Origin: Campylobacter concisus
GTDB taxonomy: Bacteria > Campylobacterota > Campylobacteria > Campylobacterales > Campylobacteraceae
Direction of reading: 5' to 3'
DNA: 64,000 nucleotides
NCBI RefSeq assembly: GCF_003048905.1
Contig: NZ_PIRO01000001.1
Span: forward strand, 1,116,001 to 1,180,000
A model generated the notes under the pieces. The model was not told where the DNA came from, searched no databases, and worked only from the letters and a program-made list of their open reading frames with translations. Of the stretch, positions 15,963-25,254 are shown in pieces. How positions within the stretch are numbered: the stretch's first letter is position 1; each line of letters opens with the position of its first letter. Both the position numbers and the translations under genes were made by a program.

Positions 15963-16520
15963 TTAGATTTTTAAAAGCTCAGCCTCTTTCTCTTTTACAA
16001 GAGTATCGATTTTTGCAGTGTAGGTATCAGTTATCTTTTGAACCTCATCCTGCCCCTTTTTGCTCTCGTCCTCAGTTATGGCTTTGTCTTTTTCAAGCTT
16101 TTTAACTTCATCATTTGCATCTTTTCTTACGTTTCTTATACTAACTTTGGCTTTTTCTCCCATTGATTTTGCATGTTTTGCATTTTCTTGGCGTTGCTCG
16201 ACGGTCATAGGTGGAAAAAATAGCTTGACACTCTCACCATCACTATTTGGATTGACGCCGATATTTGCTGCCTGGATAGCTGAAGAGATCGCTTTTATCA
16301 TGCTCTTTTCCCAAGGTGTGATGGCGATAGTTGAAGCGTCGCTTGTAAGCACAGTAGCTACTTGGTTGAGCGGAGTTGGCGAGCCGTAATAATCAACCAT
16401 TACATGATCTACGATATTAATGTTTACCTTGCCCGTTCTAAGCGTTGTAAAGTCGCGTTTTAATGAAGCTATTGCCTTCTCGCAACCCTCTTTTTGTGTT
16501 TCGTAAATTTTATTTAGCAT
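15963..16520 (-). CDS. frr: ribosome recycling factor
   Basis: 185 residues, the normal length. RRF splits the post-termination ribosome together with EF-G. Typical features are the start [17 protein letters not shown], the hinge region [26 protein letters not shown], and [16 protein letters not shown] in the C-terminal coiled coil. The gene start overlaps the end of the upstream deacetylase gene by 11 bases, so it is cotranscribed with the deacetylase and secG. The secG-frr proximity is common in Campylobacter. Confidence 0.97.
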   Translation of the reverse strand: MLNKIYETQKEGCEKAIASLKRDFTTLRTGKVNINIVDHVMVDYYGSPTPLNQVATVLTSDASTIAITPWEKSMIKAISSAIQAANIGVNPNSDGESVKLFFPPMTVEQRQENAKHAKSMGEKAKVSIRNVRKDANDEVKKLEKDKAITEDESKKGQDEVQKITDTYTAKIDTLVKEKEAELLKI

Positions 16521-17469
16521 TGATGTCCTTTATTAGAAGTTTTGTACTTCGTTGATGATCTACTTTTAGTGATATTAAAACTTTGCGTTTATCAAGCGGT
16601 GGGTTAAATTTACACTCAAAAACCCCATTTGTCATGGGTACCTTTTTAAAGCCATTAAAGCCAGTCATAAAAAAACTACCTTCACTGGCGTTTGTATCAG
16701 TTTTTATAATGAGTTTATCTATTGCATTATTTTGTGGATAGCTATCCGGAAATATCCACTGGGCATTTAGAAATTTACTATTAAAAGTTAGTGCTATTTT
16801 TGTACCGTTCATTACTGGTGTTCTGTAAAGATCGTAAACGTCGCTTTTGTCTGAAACTGCGCCTGAGTTTTGATTTAAAAGCGCTAAAAAGCCAAATTCT
16901 TTTGCCAAAGAGACAACTCTGTTATCAATCTCACCGTACGGCACTGCGAAATATTTTGGCTTATAGCCCATATGTTTTTCAAAGGTCTCTACACCCTTTT
17001 GAAAATCCTCTCTTAATGCCTCATTGCTAAGCTTCGTCATCCTTGGGTGCGCGTATGAGTGGTACCCAATCTCGCCATAAGCCTCAAGTTCTTTAATCTG
17101 ATCAAAATCCAAATAATCGCCATATTTATTTGCACTGGCTTCCACATAAAGCATTAGTGCAAATGGATAGTTATACTCTTTAAATACACTAAGGGCCTTG
17201 TCATAGAAACTTTTATAACCATCATCTACAGTGATGACGATCCAGTTATCAGGTATTTTTTCGCCAGCATTTACAGCATCGACTAGCTTTGAGAGTTTAA
17301 CGACTTCATAGCCATTATTTTTGAAATATTCAAACTGCTCTCTTAAATTTTTAATAGAAATATCAGTGCTTGTATGTCTTGGATCGTCAAAGCGATGATA
17401 GACTAAAATATGAGCATCTGCTAAAGCAAATGTTAGCGTCAAGAATGACGCTAAAAGTGTTTTTATCAT
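16510..17469 (-). CDS. secreted polysaccharide deacetylase
   Basis: 319 residues with a signal peptide ([19 protein letters not shown]). The NodB-type domain shows the metal-binding and catalytic motifs: VDDGYKSF (motif 1, with Val-Asp-Asp where TFDDG is usual) and YHSYAHPRM (motif 2), then FAVPYGEID. Such enzymes remove N-acetyl groups from peptidoglycan or surface glycans in the periplasm; the substrate is not known here. Residues after about 225 form a separate beta-rich C-terminal region of unknown role. It lies three bases after secG and overlaps frr. Confidence 0.85.
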   Translation of the reverse strand: MIKTLLASFLTLTFALADAHILVYHRFDDPRHTSTDISIKNLREQFEYFKNNGYEVVKLSKLVDAVNAGEKIPDNWIVITVDDGYKSFYDKALSVFKEYNYPFALMLYVEASANKYGDYLDFDQIKELEAYGEIGYHSYAHPRMTKLSNEALREDFQKGVETFEKHMGYKPKYFAVPYGEIDNRVVSLAKEFGFLALLNQNSGAVSDKSDVYDLYRTPVMNGTKIALTFNSKFLNAQWIFPDSYPQNNAIDKLIIKTDTNASEGSFFMTGFNGFKKVPMTNGVFECKFNPPLDKRKVLISLKVDHQRSTKLLIKDINAK

Positions 17470-17471
17470 TG

Positions 17472-17801
17472 TTATTTTGCTGGAGTCTGTGGTGCACTAG
17501 GAGCTGATGGTACGTCGTTTGACTTTGGTATGACTAGAGATTTACTATCGACGCTATCAACGATAGAGCGTTTTAGATCTTTATTGTAGAAGTATCCAAG
17601 TGCAAGTGTATTTAAGATAAATAAAATACCTACGATAAAAGTAAATTTAGCTAAAAATCCAGCTGGTCCTTTTGCTCCAAAAAGACTCTCGTTGCTTCCA
17701 CTATATGCCCCAAGTCCGATAGATGAGCTTTTTTGAAGTAAAACAGCGATAGTTATGATGACAGCTAGAGCAAACTGTAAGATCAAAAATATTAAACTCA
17801 C
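17472..17801 (-). CDS. secG: preprotein translocase subunit SecG
   Basis: 109 residues. It has two membrane segments (LIFLILQFALAVIITIAVLL and FLAKFTFIVGILFILNTLAL) around the conserved loop KSSSIGLGAYSGSNESLFG. SecG assists SecYE during export. The C-terminal tail is Pro/Ala/Ser-rich (SAPSAPQTPAK), as in other Campylobacter SecG. It is the first gene of a secG-deacetylase-frr unit. Confidence 0.95.
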   Translation of the reverse strand: MSLIFLILQFALAVIITIAVLLQKSSSIGLGAYSGSNESLFGAKGPAGFLAKFTFIVGILFILNTLALGYFYNKDLKRSIVDSVDSKSLVIPKSNDVPSAPSAPQTPAK

Positions 17802-17867
17802 GAAATTTCCTTTAAATTTTTAAAAATAATTGGTTGCGATTATACAAGAAAAGATTTAAATTTTTAG

Positions 17868-18251
17868 TTAAAGTTCTTTTTCAAGCTCATAAAGCTCGTA
17901 TCTTATGCCTTTAAAAAGCTCGGCTTGTTCTAAATTTATGAGCTTAAAGCACTCTTCAAGCACGCGAGCACTCTCCTGGGCGCGCTTGAAATTTGCAGTG
18001 ATTATCTCGTCTAAATTTTCTCTAGCTTGCTCGCTTTTTGTGCTAGTTTTTAAAACATCTTCTTGTGAATTTCTAAATTTTAAAAATTCTTTTTGTGAGA
18101 TCTTTGCTTTGTGGCGGAGGGATTTTATTTTGTAGGCGAGCTTAGCGTCATCAAAGACGTATCTTTTTATATCTTCAACAACGCGAAGCCCTTCTTTTAG
18201 CCTATTTAGATTCGCATCTATTACTCGGTAGATGCGCTCATCTTTAGTCAT
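17868..18251 (-). CDS. ThiD2-domain thiamine biosynthesis protein
   Basis: 127-residue helical protein. YRVIDANLNRLKEGLRVVED and AQESARVLEECFKL match the ThiD2 domain (PF17792) found fused to ThiE in some bacteria and free-standing in Campylobacterota. The family has been linked to thiamine phosphate metabolism, though the free-standing protein is not well characterised. Its start overlaps the end of the Bax-inhibitor family gene by 8 bases, so the two share a transcript. Sure of the family, less of the role. Confidence 0.75.
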   Translation of the reverse strand: MTKDERIYRVIDANLNRLKEGLRVVEDIKRYVFDDAKLAYKIKSLRHKAKISQKEFLKFRNSQEDVLKTSTKSEQARENLDEIITANFKRAQESARVLEECFKLINLEQAELFKGIRYELYELEKEL

Positions 18252-18942
18252 TTCTATTAAAAATTCCTAAAATTTGTAGTAATGATGTAAATAGATTTAC
18301 AAAATCAAGATACAAAGCAACTGCGCCTTCAACTGGAGTTTCGTAGTTTCCACGGATAATATTTTGCGTATCAAAAAGTATATATGCGCTAAATAAGATC
18401 GATGAAATACTTGCGATTACAAGTTGAAACATTGTACTTTTAACGAAAATATTGATAATAGCTGCTGCAACGATAACAATTAAGGTTATGAACAACATTT
18501 TACCCATTGTTGTAAAGTCACGTTTTGTATTCATTGCAAAGACACTTAACGCACCAAAAGCAACTGTTGTTAGTCCAAATGCTTGGGCTACAATACCAGC
18601 TCCACTTGGCATAGCCAAGATCGCTGAAAGTAGCGGAGTTAGCGTAAGGCCACTTATAAAAGTAAATGCAAATAGAAGTATTAAATTTAATCCCTCTTTA
18701 CGTTTAGCTGCCATTAAGCCAAAAAGTAGTGCAAACTCGACTATAACAAGTCCCCAAAACAAAAATCTATTTGCCGCAAAAACGCCAGCGATGCTAATAC
18801 CTACATAAGCGCCAGCTGTTGCTGAAAGTAGTGATGCTGCAAAAAGTTGATAAGTTTGTTTTATAAAAGTGCTTAGTGAGCTTTGAGAGTACGCAAGTTC
18901 TTCTTGATTTTGTTTTGCGTAGTTCCTATCATACAGACTCAT
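18244..18942 (-). CDS. Bax inhibitor-1/YccA family membrane protein
   Basis: 232 residues with seven predicted membrane helices. The family traits are the N-terminal YQLFAASLLSATAGAYVG and the last-helix region ALYLDFVNLFTSLLQILGI, including the conserved Asp. YccA-type proteins modulate membrane proteolysis by FtsH, and some are Ca2+ leak channels; the role here is not shown. It has its own start with a ribosome site (AAGGAGATAAAATG) and precedes the ThiD2 gene. The carbonic anhydrase gene is divergent. Confidence 0.9.
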   Translation of the reverse strand: MSLYDRNYAKQNQEELAYSQSSLSTFIKQTYQLFAASLLSATAGAYVGISIAGVFAANRFLFWGLVIVEFALLFGLMAAKRKEGLNLILLFAFTFISGLTLTPLLSAILAMPSGAGIVAQAFGLTTVAFGALSVFAMNTKRDFTTMGKMLFITLIVIVAAAIINIFVKSTMFQLVIASISSILFSAYILFDTQNIIRGNYETPVEGAVALYLDFVNLFTSLLQILGIFNRND

Positions 18943-19072
18943 TTTATCTCCTTATGAATTTTTGAATGAGTTTAACCTAAAATAATTAAACAATGAATAA
19001 AAAGAATTTTAACAAATTATATTAGTTAAAAATTTATATATTAAAGTATTTTTTAGATTAAATAAAAGTTGC

Positions 19073-19078
19073 TATAAT
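19073..19078 (+). promoter_or_regulatory. -10 box of the carbonic anhydrase gene
   Basis: TATAAT in GCTATAATCGCG, 35 bases before the ATG, preceded by T-rich stretches as in Campylobacter sigma-70 promoters that lack a -35 box. Confidence 0.55.
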
Positions 19079-19112
19079 CGCGTAAAAATATAAAAAATGG
19101 AGATAAATTTCT

Positions 19113-19757
19113 ATGGATGACTCGCTACTTGAAGGTGCGGTAAAATTTATGGAAGATGGCTTTTTAGAGCATGAAGAGCTCTTTAAAAGTCTACAAAATA
19201 GACAAGACCCACATACCCTTTTTATATCCTGTGTTGATTCAAGAGTGGTGCCGAATTTGATAACAAACTGTCTTCCAGGCGAGCTTTTTATGGTGCGAAA
19301 TATTGCAAACATCGTGCCACCTTATAGAGTGAGCGAGGAATTTTTGGCAACGACTTCGGCTATCGAATATGCATTAGAGCTTTTAAATATCAAAAATATT
19401 ATTATTTGCGGGCACTCTGACTGTGGTGGATGTGCAGCACTTTATATGGATGAAAAAAAGCTCAAAACTACGCCAAATGTTAGAAATTGGATAAAGCTAA
19501 TAGAGCCGATCAAACGAGAAGTACTTAAATTTACAAGCGACGACCCAGCAAAGATGGCGTGGCTAACTGAGAGATTAAATGTGATAAATTCGATCGAAAA
19601 TATAATGACCTATCCAAATGTAAAAGAGGAGTATGAAAGAGGAAATCTTCAAATTTATGGCTGGCACTACATCATAGAAACTGGCGAAATTTTTAGCTAT
19701 GATTTAAAAGAAGGCACGTTTAAACTTCTAGCGGACAAAAGAGGCGAAAATGCGTAA
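19113..19757 (+). CDS. beta-class carbonic anhydrase
   Basis: 214 residues. It interconverts CO2 and bicarbonate with a zinc ion. The ligands are visible: Cys40-x-Asp42-x-Arg44 (SCVDSRV) and His101-x-x-Cys104 (GHSDCGGC). The protein also has MVRNIANIVPP and the dimerisation end IYGWHYIIETGEI. Capnophilic campylobacters need such an enzyme for carboxylation at low CO2. The stop overlaps the start of the mechanosensitive channel gene by 8 bases, so the two are cotranscribed. Confidence 0.95.
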   Translation: MDDSLLEGAVKFMEDGFLEHEELFKSLQNRQDPHTLFISCVDSRVVPNLITNCLPGELFMVRNIANIVPPYRVSEEFLATTSAIEYALELLNIKNIIICGHSDCGGCAALYMDEKKLKTTPNVRNWIKLIEPIKREVLKFTSDDPAKMAWLTERLNVINSIENIMTYPNVKEEYERGNLQIYGWHYIIETGEIFSYDLKEGTFKLLADKRGENA

Positions 19758-21594
19758 ATTTCTAGTCATTATCCTGCTTTACTTTACCTTTGCTTTTGCG
19801 GCTGAGAGCAACAAAACTCAAGAAGAAGACATAATAAGCATAACAAATCAAATCCAAACCCTAAACAGCCAGATAAAAATTTTAAAAGCACAGCAAAAAG
19901 ATACGAATAACTCAAAGGCTGACAACTCAAATTTAGCCAGCCTTCACAAAAAAAAGAGCGATCTTTTAGAAAAGATACCAAACTATATCATGCAGATCGA
20001 ATTAACCCAAAGCGATATAAATAAATTTAATCTGCAAAAAGAGGTGCTAGAAAAAAAGGTAGCTAGACTAGAGAAGCAGTCAAACAAAGACGCCTACATC
20101 CAAAGCGCCATCGAGCTTGAGAAGATGAAGGTTGATTCTGCTTATTACTCAGCGCTTGTCAGCCTTGAAGAGATCTTTAAAAAGGGCGCAAAGTCAAATT
20201 CTATAAAAGAAGTGATAGATAATGGGCTTTTAAATTTACAGACAAATTCTTATGTGAGTATAAAAGATCTAAAAGACTCGTTAAATGACACTTCAGGCTC
20301 TTACGATAACGCGTTTTTAGACCTTGAGCTAAAAAAAGAGAGCGAAGAAGAAATTTTAACCTATCTTAAAAATAACGCTGATCTTCTAAGCTCAAGCATG
20401 CTCTTATCTGAGCTAAATTTAGTCGATGCAGTCGAGTACATAAACAAAACAACAGCCATAAATTCAAGTAAATTTAACATCGGCAAGATCGTTGTTATCG
20501 TTGCGATATTTTTATTTTTCGTCTCGCTAACTAGAATTTTAGCCAAACTAACCTACTGGCTAATGTCACTCGTCGCTTCAGGCGAAGGGGTAAAAGAGGC
20601 TAAAAATCAAATCGTTGATATCGTGAAAAAGCCGATCTCAGCACTTCTTATCATCTATGCGCTAAATATCTGTATCGGCGTTGGATTTTACCCAGTGCCA
20701 GTGCCTCTAACGGTAGCAAATATCTTTTCGATCGTCTATATAGTCGCATTTTCGTGGCTTGTCCTAACCATACTAAATGGCTACGGCATCGCTATAATCG
20801 ACAAGATCGCGCAAAAAAGCAAGCGTAAAGAGGTGATAAACCTAGCACTAAAAGTCATCTACGTGATCGTGCTAATCATCACACTTTTACTGATCCTTCA
20901 AAAGCTTGGCTTTGATATCTCAGCACTCATCGCCTCACTTGGTATCGGTGGTCTTGCCGTTGCCTTCGCTGCTAAAGACATCATCGCAAACTTCTTTGCC
21001 TCTGTTATGATGCTCTTTGACAACTCATTTTCACAAGGCGACTGGATAGTTTGTGGCGACATCGAAGGCACAGTCGTTGAGATAGGATTTAGAAAAACAA
21101 CTGTTAGAAGCTTTGATAACGCCCTTATCTTCGTGCCAAACTCAAAGCTAGCAAGCGATCCTGTTAGAAACTGGAGCAGAAGAAAGGTTGGCAGACGTAT
21201 AAGAATGGTTATTGGCATCGAGTATGGACCAACTACAGAAGAGATCAAAAAATGTGTAAATGACATCAAAAATATGCTGATAAATCACCCAGATATCGCT
21301 AAAAGCGAAGATATCGCGGCTAATAAAAGAGGTCTAAAATATAGACAAAACATAGTTTCAGTTGATGACTACGCTGGATATAAGTCAAATTTATTTGTCG
21401 TGGTTGATGATTTTGCAGATAGCTCGATAAATATTTTAGTTTATTGTTTTGCAAAGACTATCGTTTGGGGAGAATTTTTAGATGTCAAACAAGATGTAAT
21501 GCTAAAGATTATGGATATTTTAAAGCAAAATGGTCTAAATTTCGCATTCCCAAGCCAAAGCTTGTATATTGAAAGCGTCAAAGATAAAATTTAA
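19750..21594 (+). CDS. MscS-family mechanosensitive channel
   Basis: 614 residues. The signal peptide (FLVIILLYFTFAFA) leads a coiled-coil periplasmic domain (about 20-220), then four membrane helices from about residue 240. The pore helix region reads IASLGIGGLAVAFAAKDIIA, as in MscS TM3, followed by the cytosolic beta domain (GDWIVCGDIEGTVVEIG) and the C-terminal alpha/beta domain. It releases solutes on osmotic downshock. The large periplasmic part makes it more like MscK/YbdG-type relatives than minimal MscS. Confidence 0.9.
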   Translation: MRKFLVIILLYFTFAFAAESNKTQEEDIISITNQIQTLNSQIKILKAQQKDTNNSKADNSNLASLHKKKSDLLEKIPNYIMQIELTQSDINKFNLQKEVLEKKVARLEKQSNKDAYIQSAIELEKMKVDSAYYSALVSLEEIFKKGAKSNSIKEVIDNGLLNLQTNSYVSIKDLKDSLNDTSGSYDNAFLDLELKKESEEEILTYLKNNADLLSSSMLLSELNLVDAVEYINKTTAINSSKFNIGKIVVIVAIFLFFVSLTRILAKLTYWLMSLVASGEGVKEAKNQIVDIVKKPISALLIIYALNICIGVGFYPVPVPLTVANIFSIVYIVAFSWLVLTILNGYGIAIIDKIAQKSKRKEVINLALKVIYVIVLIITLLLILQKLGFDISALIASLGIGGLAVAFAAKDIIANFFASVMMLFDNSFSQGDWIVCGDIEGTVVEIGFRKTTVRSFDNALIFVPNSKLASDPVRNWSRRKVGRRIRMVIGIEYGPTTEEIKKCVNDIKNMLINHPDIAKSEDIAANKRGLKYRQNIVSVDDYAGYKSNLFVVVDDFADSSINILVYCFAKTIVWGEFLDVKQDVMLKIMDILKQNGLNFAFPSQSLYIESVKDKI

Positions 21595-21604
21595 GGAGAA
21601 AACA

Positions 21605-21763
21605 ATGAGTGATGAATTTGATTATGAAGAAGTAGAAGAAGACTACTCTGAATTTAATGACGATGAGGACGATAGTAGCGATAGTTATGACTATAATTAC
21701 GATGAAAATGACTACAACTACGAAGATAGTGACGAGGACGAGGATAGTTACGACTCTTATTAG
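21605..21763 (+). CDS. extremely acidic low-complexity small protein
   Basis: 52 residues, almost all Asp, Glu, Ser, Tyr and Asn (EFDYEEVEEDYSEFND, DDSSDSYDYNYDEN). It has a strong ribosome site (AAGGAGAAAACAATG), and its ATG lies 11 bases after the MscS gene stop, so it should be made. No Lys or Arg is visible and no fold is expected. It might bind cations or a basic partner, or tune the channel; nothing in the sequence settles this. The frame itself starts earlier, inside the channel gene, but the ATG here is the convincing start. Confidence 0.7.
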   Translation: MSDEFDYEEVEEDYSEFNDDEDDSSDSYDYNYDENDYNYEDSDEDEDSYDSY

Positions 21764-21809
21764 AAATACTTAATGAAATTTAATGGAATAAATTTACAGG
21801 GAGTTTTGT

Positions 21810-22889
21810 TTGACACACGATTTTGTAGATCAAAGTAGTTATAAAGCGATCGATGATATCTATAAAACGATATTAGACGTTATGATAGTTGCAAATGCAC
21901 TATCTTTGTTGCTTTTCATGATCATAGCTACACCGCTACTTTTTATGTGCTTATTATTTATAGCGGCTGGTATATTGCTTAGAATAAAATTTGACATAAA
22001 ATATAGAGTATTAATATCTCTAGCATTTCACTTAAATATCATATTGCTTGTTACTATTATTGTTACTACTATGGGTTGGAATACTGGAATTTGGATAATA
22101 CTTGTTGGTGTAATTTTTATAAACTACTTTCTAGCGTTTGATTCAAAGAGTCTTACTTATATAATGGCATTTTTAGAATTAATCTTGCTTATACTTCTTT
22201 ATTTTATTTATAAAGATGAGGCGCTGCTGATCCCATCAGCTATACGAGGGACGATAGTCGTGTGCAGTATTGCTTTTGCTTTTTTTATTGTTTTAAGACT
22301 TTCAATGTTTGCAGATGTCATCACTTCTAGCGGATATCAGCAAATAAGAAAAGAGACGGAAGAGCTTGAAAAGGACTCGAAGCATGATTTTTTAACGCAG
22401 CTTTTAAATAGAAGAACAATAGAAAAAACTTTAAGATTTGAACTAGTTGCTAACAAGGAAAGAAGCGGTAATACAAATTTAGTCATAATGCTAGGCGATA
22501 TTGATAATTTTAAAAAAATAAACGATACATACGGGCATGACTGCGGTGATGAGGTCTTAAAAGATGTAGCCAGTGCTTTGAAGAAATCATTTAGAGGTAA
22601 AGACTATGTTTGCCGCTGGGGCGGAGAAGAATTTTTGATAATCTTACCCGATACAAAGATAGAATTTATCCACGAAGTGAGCAAAAGACTTAAAAAACAG
22701 ATAAACAACGCAAAACTTCCAGATAAAACTCCAGTTACTATGACCTTTGGCATGCTAATATGTGCAAATGGTATTGAGGTGGATTTTGAGCAAGCCATAA
22801 CTTTAGTAGATAAGCTGCTTTACGAAGGCAAGCAAAATGGTAAAGACCGCATCGAATTAGAAATTTTAAAAAAGGGCTCGGATGCGTAG
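21810..22889 (+). CDS. membrane diguanylate cyclase (first of a tandem pair)
   Basis: 359 residues. Five to six membrane helices (about 25-165) precede a GGDEF domain. It has DFLTQLLNRR, GDIDNFKKINDTYGHDCGDE (metal and substrate region) and RWGGEEF at 269-275. The product-inhibition site R-x-x-D (RGKD, 262-265) lies five residues before GGEEF. It should synthesise cyclic di-GMP. The start is TTG at 21810 behind GGGAG; no better ATG is available. The stop overlaps the second cyclase start by 8 bases. Confidence 0.88.
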   Translation: MTHDFVDQSSYKAIDDIYKTILDVMIVANALSLLLFMIIATPLLFMCLLFIAAGILLRIKFDIKYRVLISLAFHLNIILLVTIIVTTMGWNTGIWIILVGVIFINYFLAFDSKSLTYIMAFLELILLILLYFIYKDEALLIPSAIRGTIVVCSIAFAFFIVLRLSMFADVITSSGYQQIRKETEELEKDSKHDFLTQLLNRRTIEKTLRFELVANKERSGNTNLVIMLGDIDNFKKINDTYGHDCGDEVLKDVASALKKSFRGKDYVCRWGGEEFLIILPDTKIEFIHEVSKRLKKQINNAKLPDKTPVTMTFGMLICANGIEVDFEQAITLVDKLLYEGKQNGKDRIELEILKKGSDA

Positions 22890-23934
22890 AATTTCACTCT
22901 ATACGGCTCAAAAAATTATCATATTTTCAATATTATTAACTCACGTCTGTTATTTTTTTATCTTTTTATTTATGAAAGAAGAAATTCTAGCGGTTATGAA
23001 TGTATTTTCGGTGGCAACCTATCTTTTTCTTTTAAGGCTTATTTACGATAGCCCTGAAAATAACAAGATAGCAATGCTGATAGTCCAGCTTGAAATTTTA
23101 TTTCATGCATTAGTTTGTATGCTGACACTTGGATGGGGATATGGATTTGGGTTATTGTTTTTAGCGTCGTCTCTAATACTATTTTTTACTTCATTTACAT
23201 ATAAATTTTTTAACTACATAATAGTTGCAGTGCAAATAATTTTATCCATAGCCTGCTATGTATATTTAGATGGCCAGCCTGTAAAAGATTTTGACGGCTT
23301 TAAAGATCTACTTTTTGTTTTTAACTTAAGTATGGTTTGTATATTTTCGGTTGTTATTTCGTACCTTTTGGAAAGTTCAAATTTATTTATATTTTTAAGC
23401 ATCTTAGAGGAAAAAGAGATGGCTGAAAATATCTTAAATCACGATCCATTAACAGGACTTTTAAATCGTACTTCGATGCAGAAAATTTTAAGTCAAAACG
23501 ATCTTTATAAAAATAGGGACTTTGCTATCGTTATGTGCGATATTGATAACTTTAAAAAGATAAACGATACTTATGGACACGGTGCAGGAGATGCCGTTTT
23601 AAAAAGCTTATCAGGCATATTTAAAAGCACATTTAGAGATAAAGATAGAGTAGCTAGATTTGGCGGAGAAGAATTTTTAGCAGTCGTTTTGGGTGTAAAA
23701 AAAGATGCAGCTGTAAGTATCGTAGAGCGTGTTAGAGAGACTTTGAGTAAAAATATAGTTGAGTTTGAAAACATAAAGATCAATGCAACTATGACTTTTG
23801 GAGTAGTTGCTCATGATGGTACGGGAGAATTTAGCTTAGAAAAGATGATAAAACAAGCTGATAATCTACTTTATGCTGGTAAGCGAAGTGGTAAAAATAT
23901 CGTTATGAGTGCGGATTACGACCCAAAAGCATAA
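22882..23934 (+). CDS. membrane diguanylate cyclase (second of a tandem pair)
   Basis: 350 residues with the same layout as its neighbour: six membrane helices (about 10-175), then a GGDEF domain with DPLTGLLNR, CDIDNFKKINDTYGHGAGD and RFGGEEF (259-265), and an inhibition site RDKD. The soluble domains are alike but the membrane domains differ in sequence, which suggests duplication followed by divergence in sensing. Both would feed the same messenger. The bidirectional terminator begins within its stop codon. Confidence 0.9.
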   Translation: MRRISLYTAQKIIIFSILLTHVCYFFIFLFMKEEILAVMNVFSVATYLFLLRLIYDSPENNKIAMLIVQLEILFHALVCMLTLGWGYGFGLLFLASSLILFFTSFTYKFFNYIIVAVQIILSIACYVYLDGQPVKDFDGFKDLLFVFNLSMVCIFSVVISYLLESSNLFIFLSILEEKEMAENILNHDPLTGLLNRTSMQKILSQNDLYKNRDFAIVMCDIDNFKKINDTYGHGAGDAVLKSLSGIFKSTFRDKDRVARFGGEEFLAVVLGVKKDAAVSIVERVRETLSKNIVEFENIKINATMTFGVVAHDGTGEFSLEKMIKQADNLLYAGKRSGKNIVMSADYDPKA

Positions 23935-23960
23935 ATTTAGAGGCAAGAGCCTCTAAATTT
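23933..23960. terminator. bidirectional terminator, cyclase/dctM
   Basis: A perfect 12-bp stem (AAATTTAGAGGC and GCCTCTAAATTT) with loop AAGA lies between convergent genes. A/T tails on both sides serve both directions. It includes both stop codon regions. Confidence 0.85.
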
Positions 23961-25243
23961 TAATGTCCATACATTATGTTTGGCAACCAAAGAGAAATTT
24001 GTGGTATATAAGTAACCAAGATAAGGCCAAAGAATAAAGTAAGCGTCCACGGCAAGCATGCCATGATGACCTCTTTTAGATTCATATTTGTAAGACCGCT
24101 TGCGACAAATAAATTTAGTCCAACAGGCGGAGTCACCATACCTATCTCCATATTTACAACTAAGATAATGCCAAAATGTATCGGATCTATGCCAAGTTGC
24201 GTTGAAATCGGAAGCAATAGTGGAACCATGATCATGATGACGCTTGAAGGCTCCATAAACTGACCCATGATAAAGAGCAGGATATTTACAAATATCAAAA
24301 ATCCTATCATACCGATATTTGCATCAAGTATCATCGAAGCGATAGCTTGAGGGATCTGCTCGCTAGTTAGCAAATATGCAAAAACAACGGCGTTTGCGAT
24401 GATGAAAAATATCATAGCTGTTGTAAGAGCCGAGTCTAGGCAGATATCCCAAAGATCTTTTATCTTTATATCTCTATATATGAAAAGCGAGATAAATAGC
24501 GCATAGACCGCACTCGCTGCAGCAGCCTCTGTCGGAGTGAAAATGCCTCCATAAATTCCGCCGATAACCACAACAACGATAAGTAGCGCCCAAAATGCTT
24601 TAGCAAATTTTTGCACTCTTACTTTAAGTGGCTCAGCCTTGGTAGCTTTAAAGCCAAGCTTTTTTGCGCCAACGTAGGTTTGCACAAGCATCATGCCACC
24701 TAGCATAAGACCTGGTATGACGCCTGCCATAAAGAGCTTGCCTATACTAACCTCTGCTGTTACGCCATAAACTATCATAACAACTGAAGGTGGGATCAAA
24801 ATTCCAAGTGAGCCAGCTGTAGTTATGCCGCCCACCGCGTACTCTTTTGGATAGCCAGCCTCTTTTATTGCTACAAACATAATTGAGCCAATAGCTACAA
24901 CCGTTGCAGGTGAGCTTCCAGAGACTGCTGCAAAGATGATGCAGGCAAATATCGCACTCATAGGCAAGCCGCCAGGCAAGTGTCCGACCATAGACTTTGC
25001 AAAGTCGATGATACGTCTTGCTGAGCCACCTTTACTTAGTAAATTTCCAGCCAAGATAAACATCGGGATCGCCATTAGCGAAAATTTATTGATACCATCA
25101 AAAATTAGCTGTGGGATCGTAGCGATGTCGATATCTGTAAAAAATATCATCGTTAAAACAGTGCTAGTTCCCAGTGAAACAGCCACAGGTACGCCTATTA
25201 GCATTAGTGCAAAAAGTAGGATAAATAAAAATGCTATTGTCAT
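23960..25243 (-). CDS. dctM: TRAP transporter large permease DctM
   Basis: 427 residues with about 12 membrane helices. Typical DctM motifs are FILAGNLLSKGGSARRI, AAVSGSSPATVVAIG and LVVNMEIGMVTPPVGLNLFV. It forms the sodium-driven import channel together with DctQ. The substrate class is probably C4-dicarboxylates (fumarate, malate, succinate) by analogy, but the sequence alone does not prove this. The start lies 12 bases after the dctQ stop. No two-component regulator adjoins. Confidence 0.92.
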   Translation of the reverse strand: MTIAFLFILLFALMLIGVPVAVSLGTSTVLTMIFFTDIDIATIPQLIFDGINKFSLMAIPMFILAGNLLSKGGSARRIIDFAKSMVGHLPGGLPMSAIFACIIFAAVSGSSPATVVAIGSIMFVAIKEAGYPKEYAVGGITTAGSLGILIPPSVVMIVYGVTAEVSIGKLFMAGVIPGLMLGGMMLVQTYVGAKKLGFKATKAEPLKVRVQKFAKAFWALLIVVVVIGGIYGGIFTPTEAAAASAVYALFISLFIYRDIKIKDLWDICLDSALTTAMIFFIIANAVVFAYLLTSEQIPQAIASMILDANIGMIGFLIFVNILLFIMGQFMEPSSVIMIMVPLLLPISTQLGIDPIHFGIILVVNMEIGMVTPPVGLNLFVASGLTNMNLKEVIMACLPWTLTLFFGLILVTYIPQISLWLPNIMYGH

Positions 25244-25254
25244 CTTTTTTCTCC

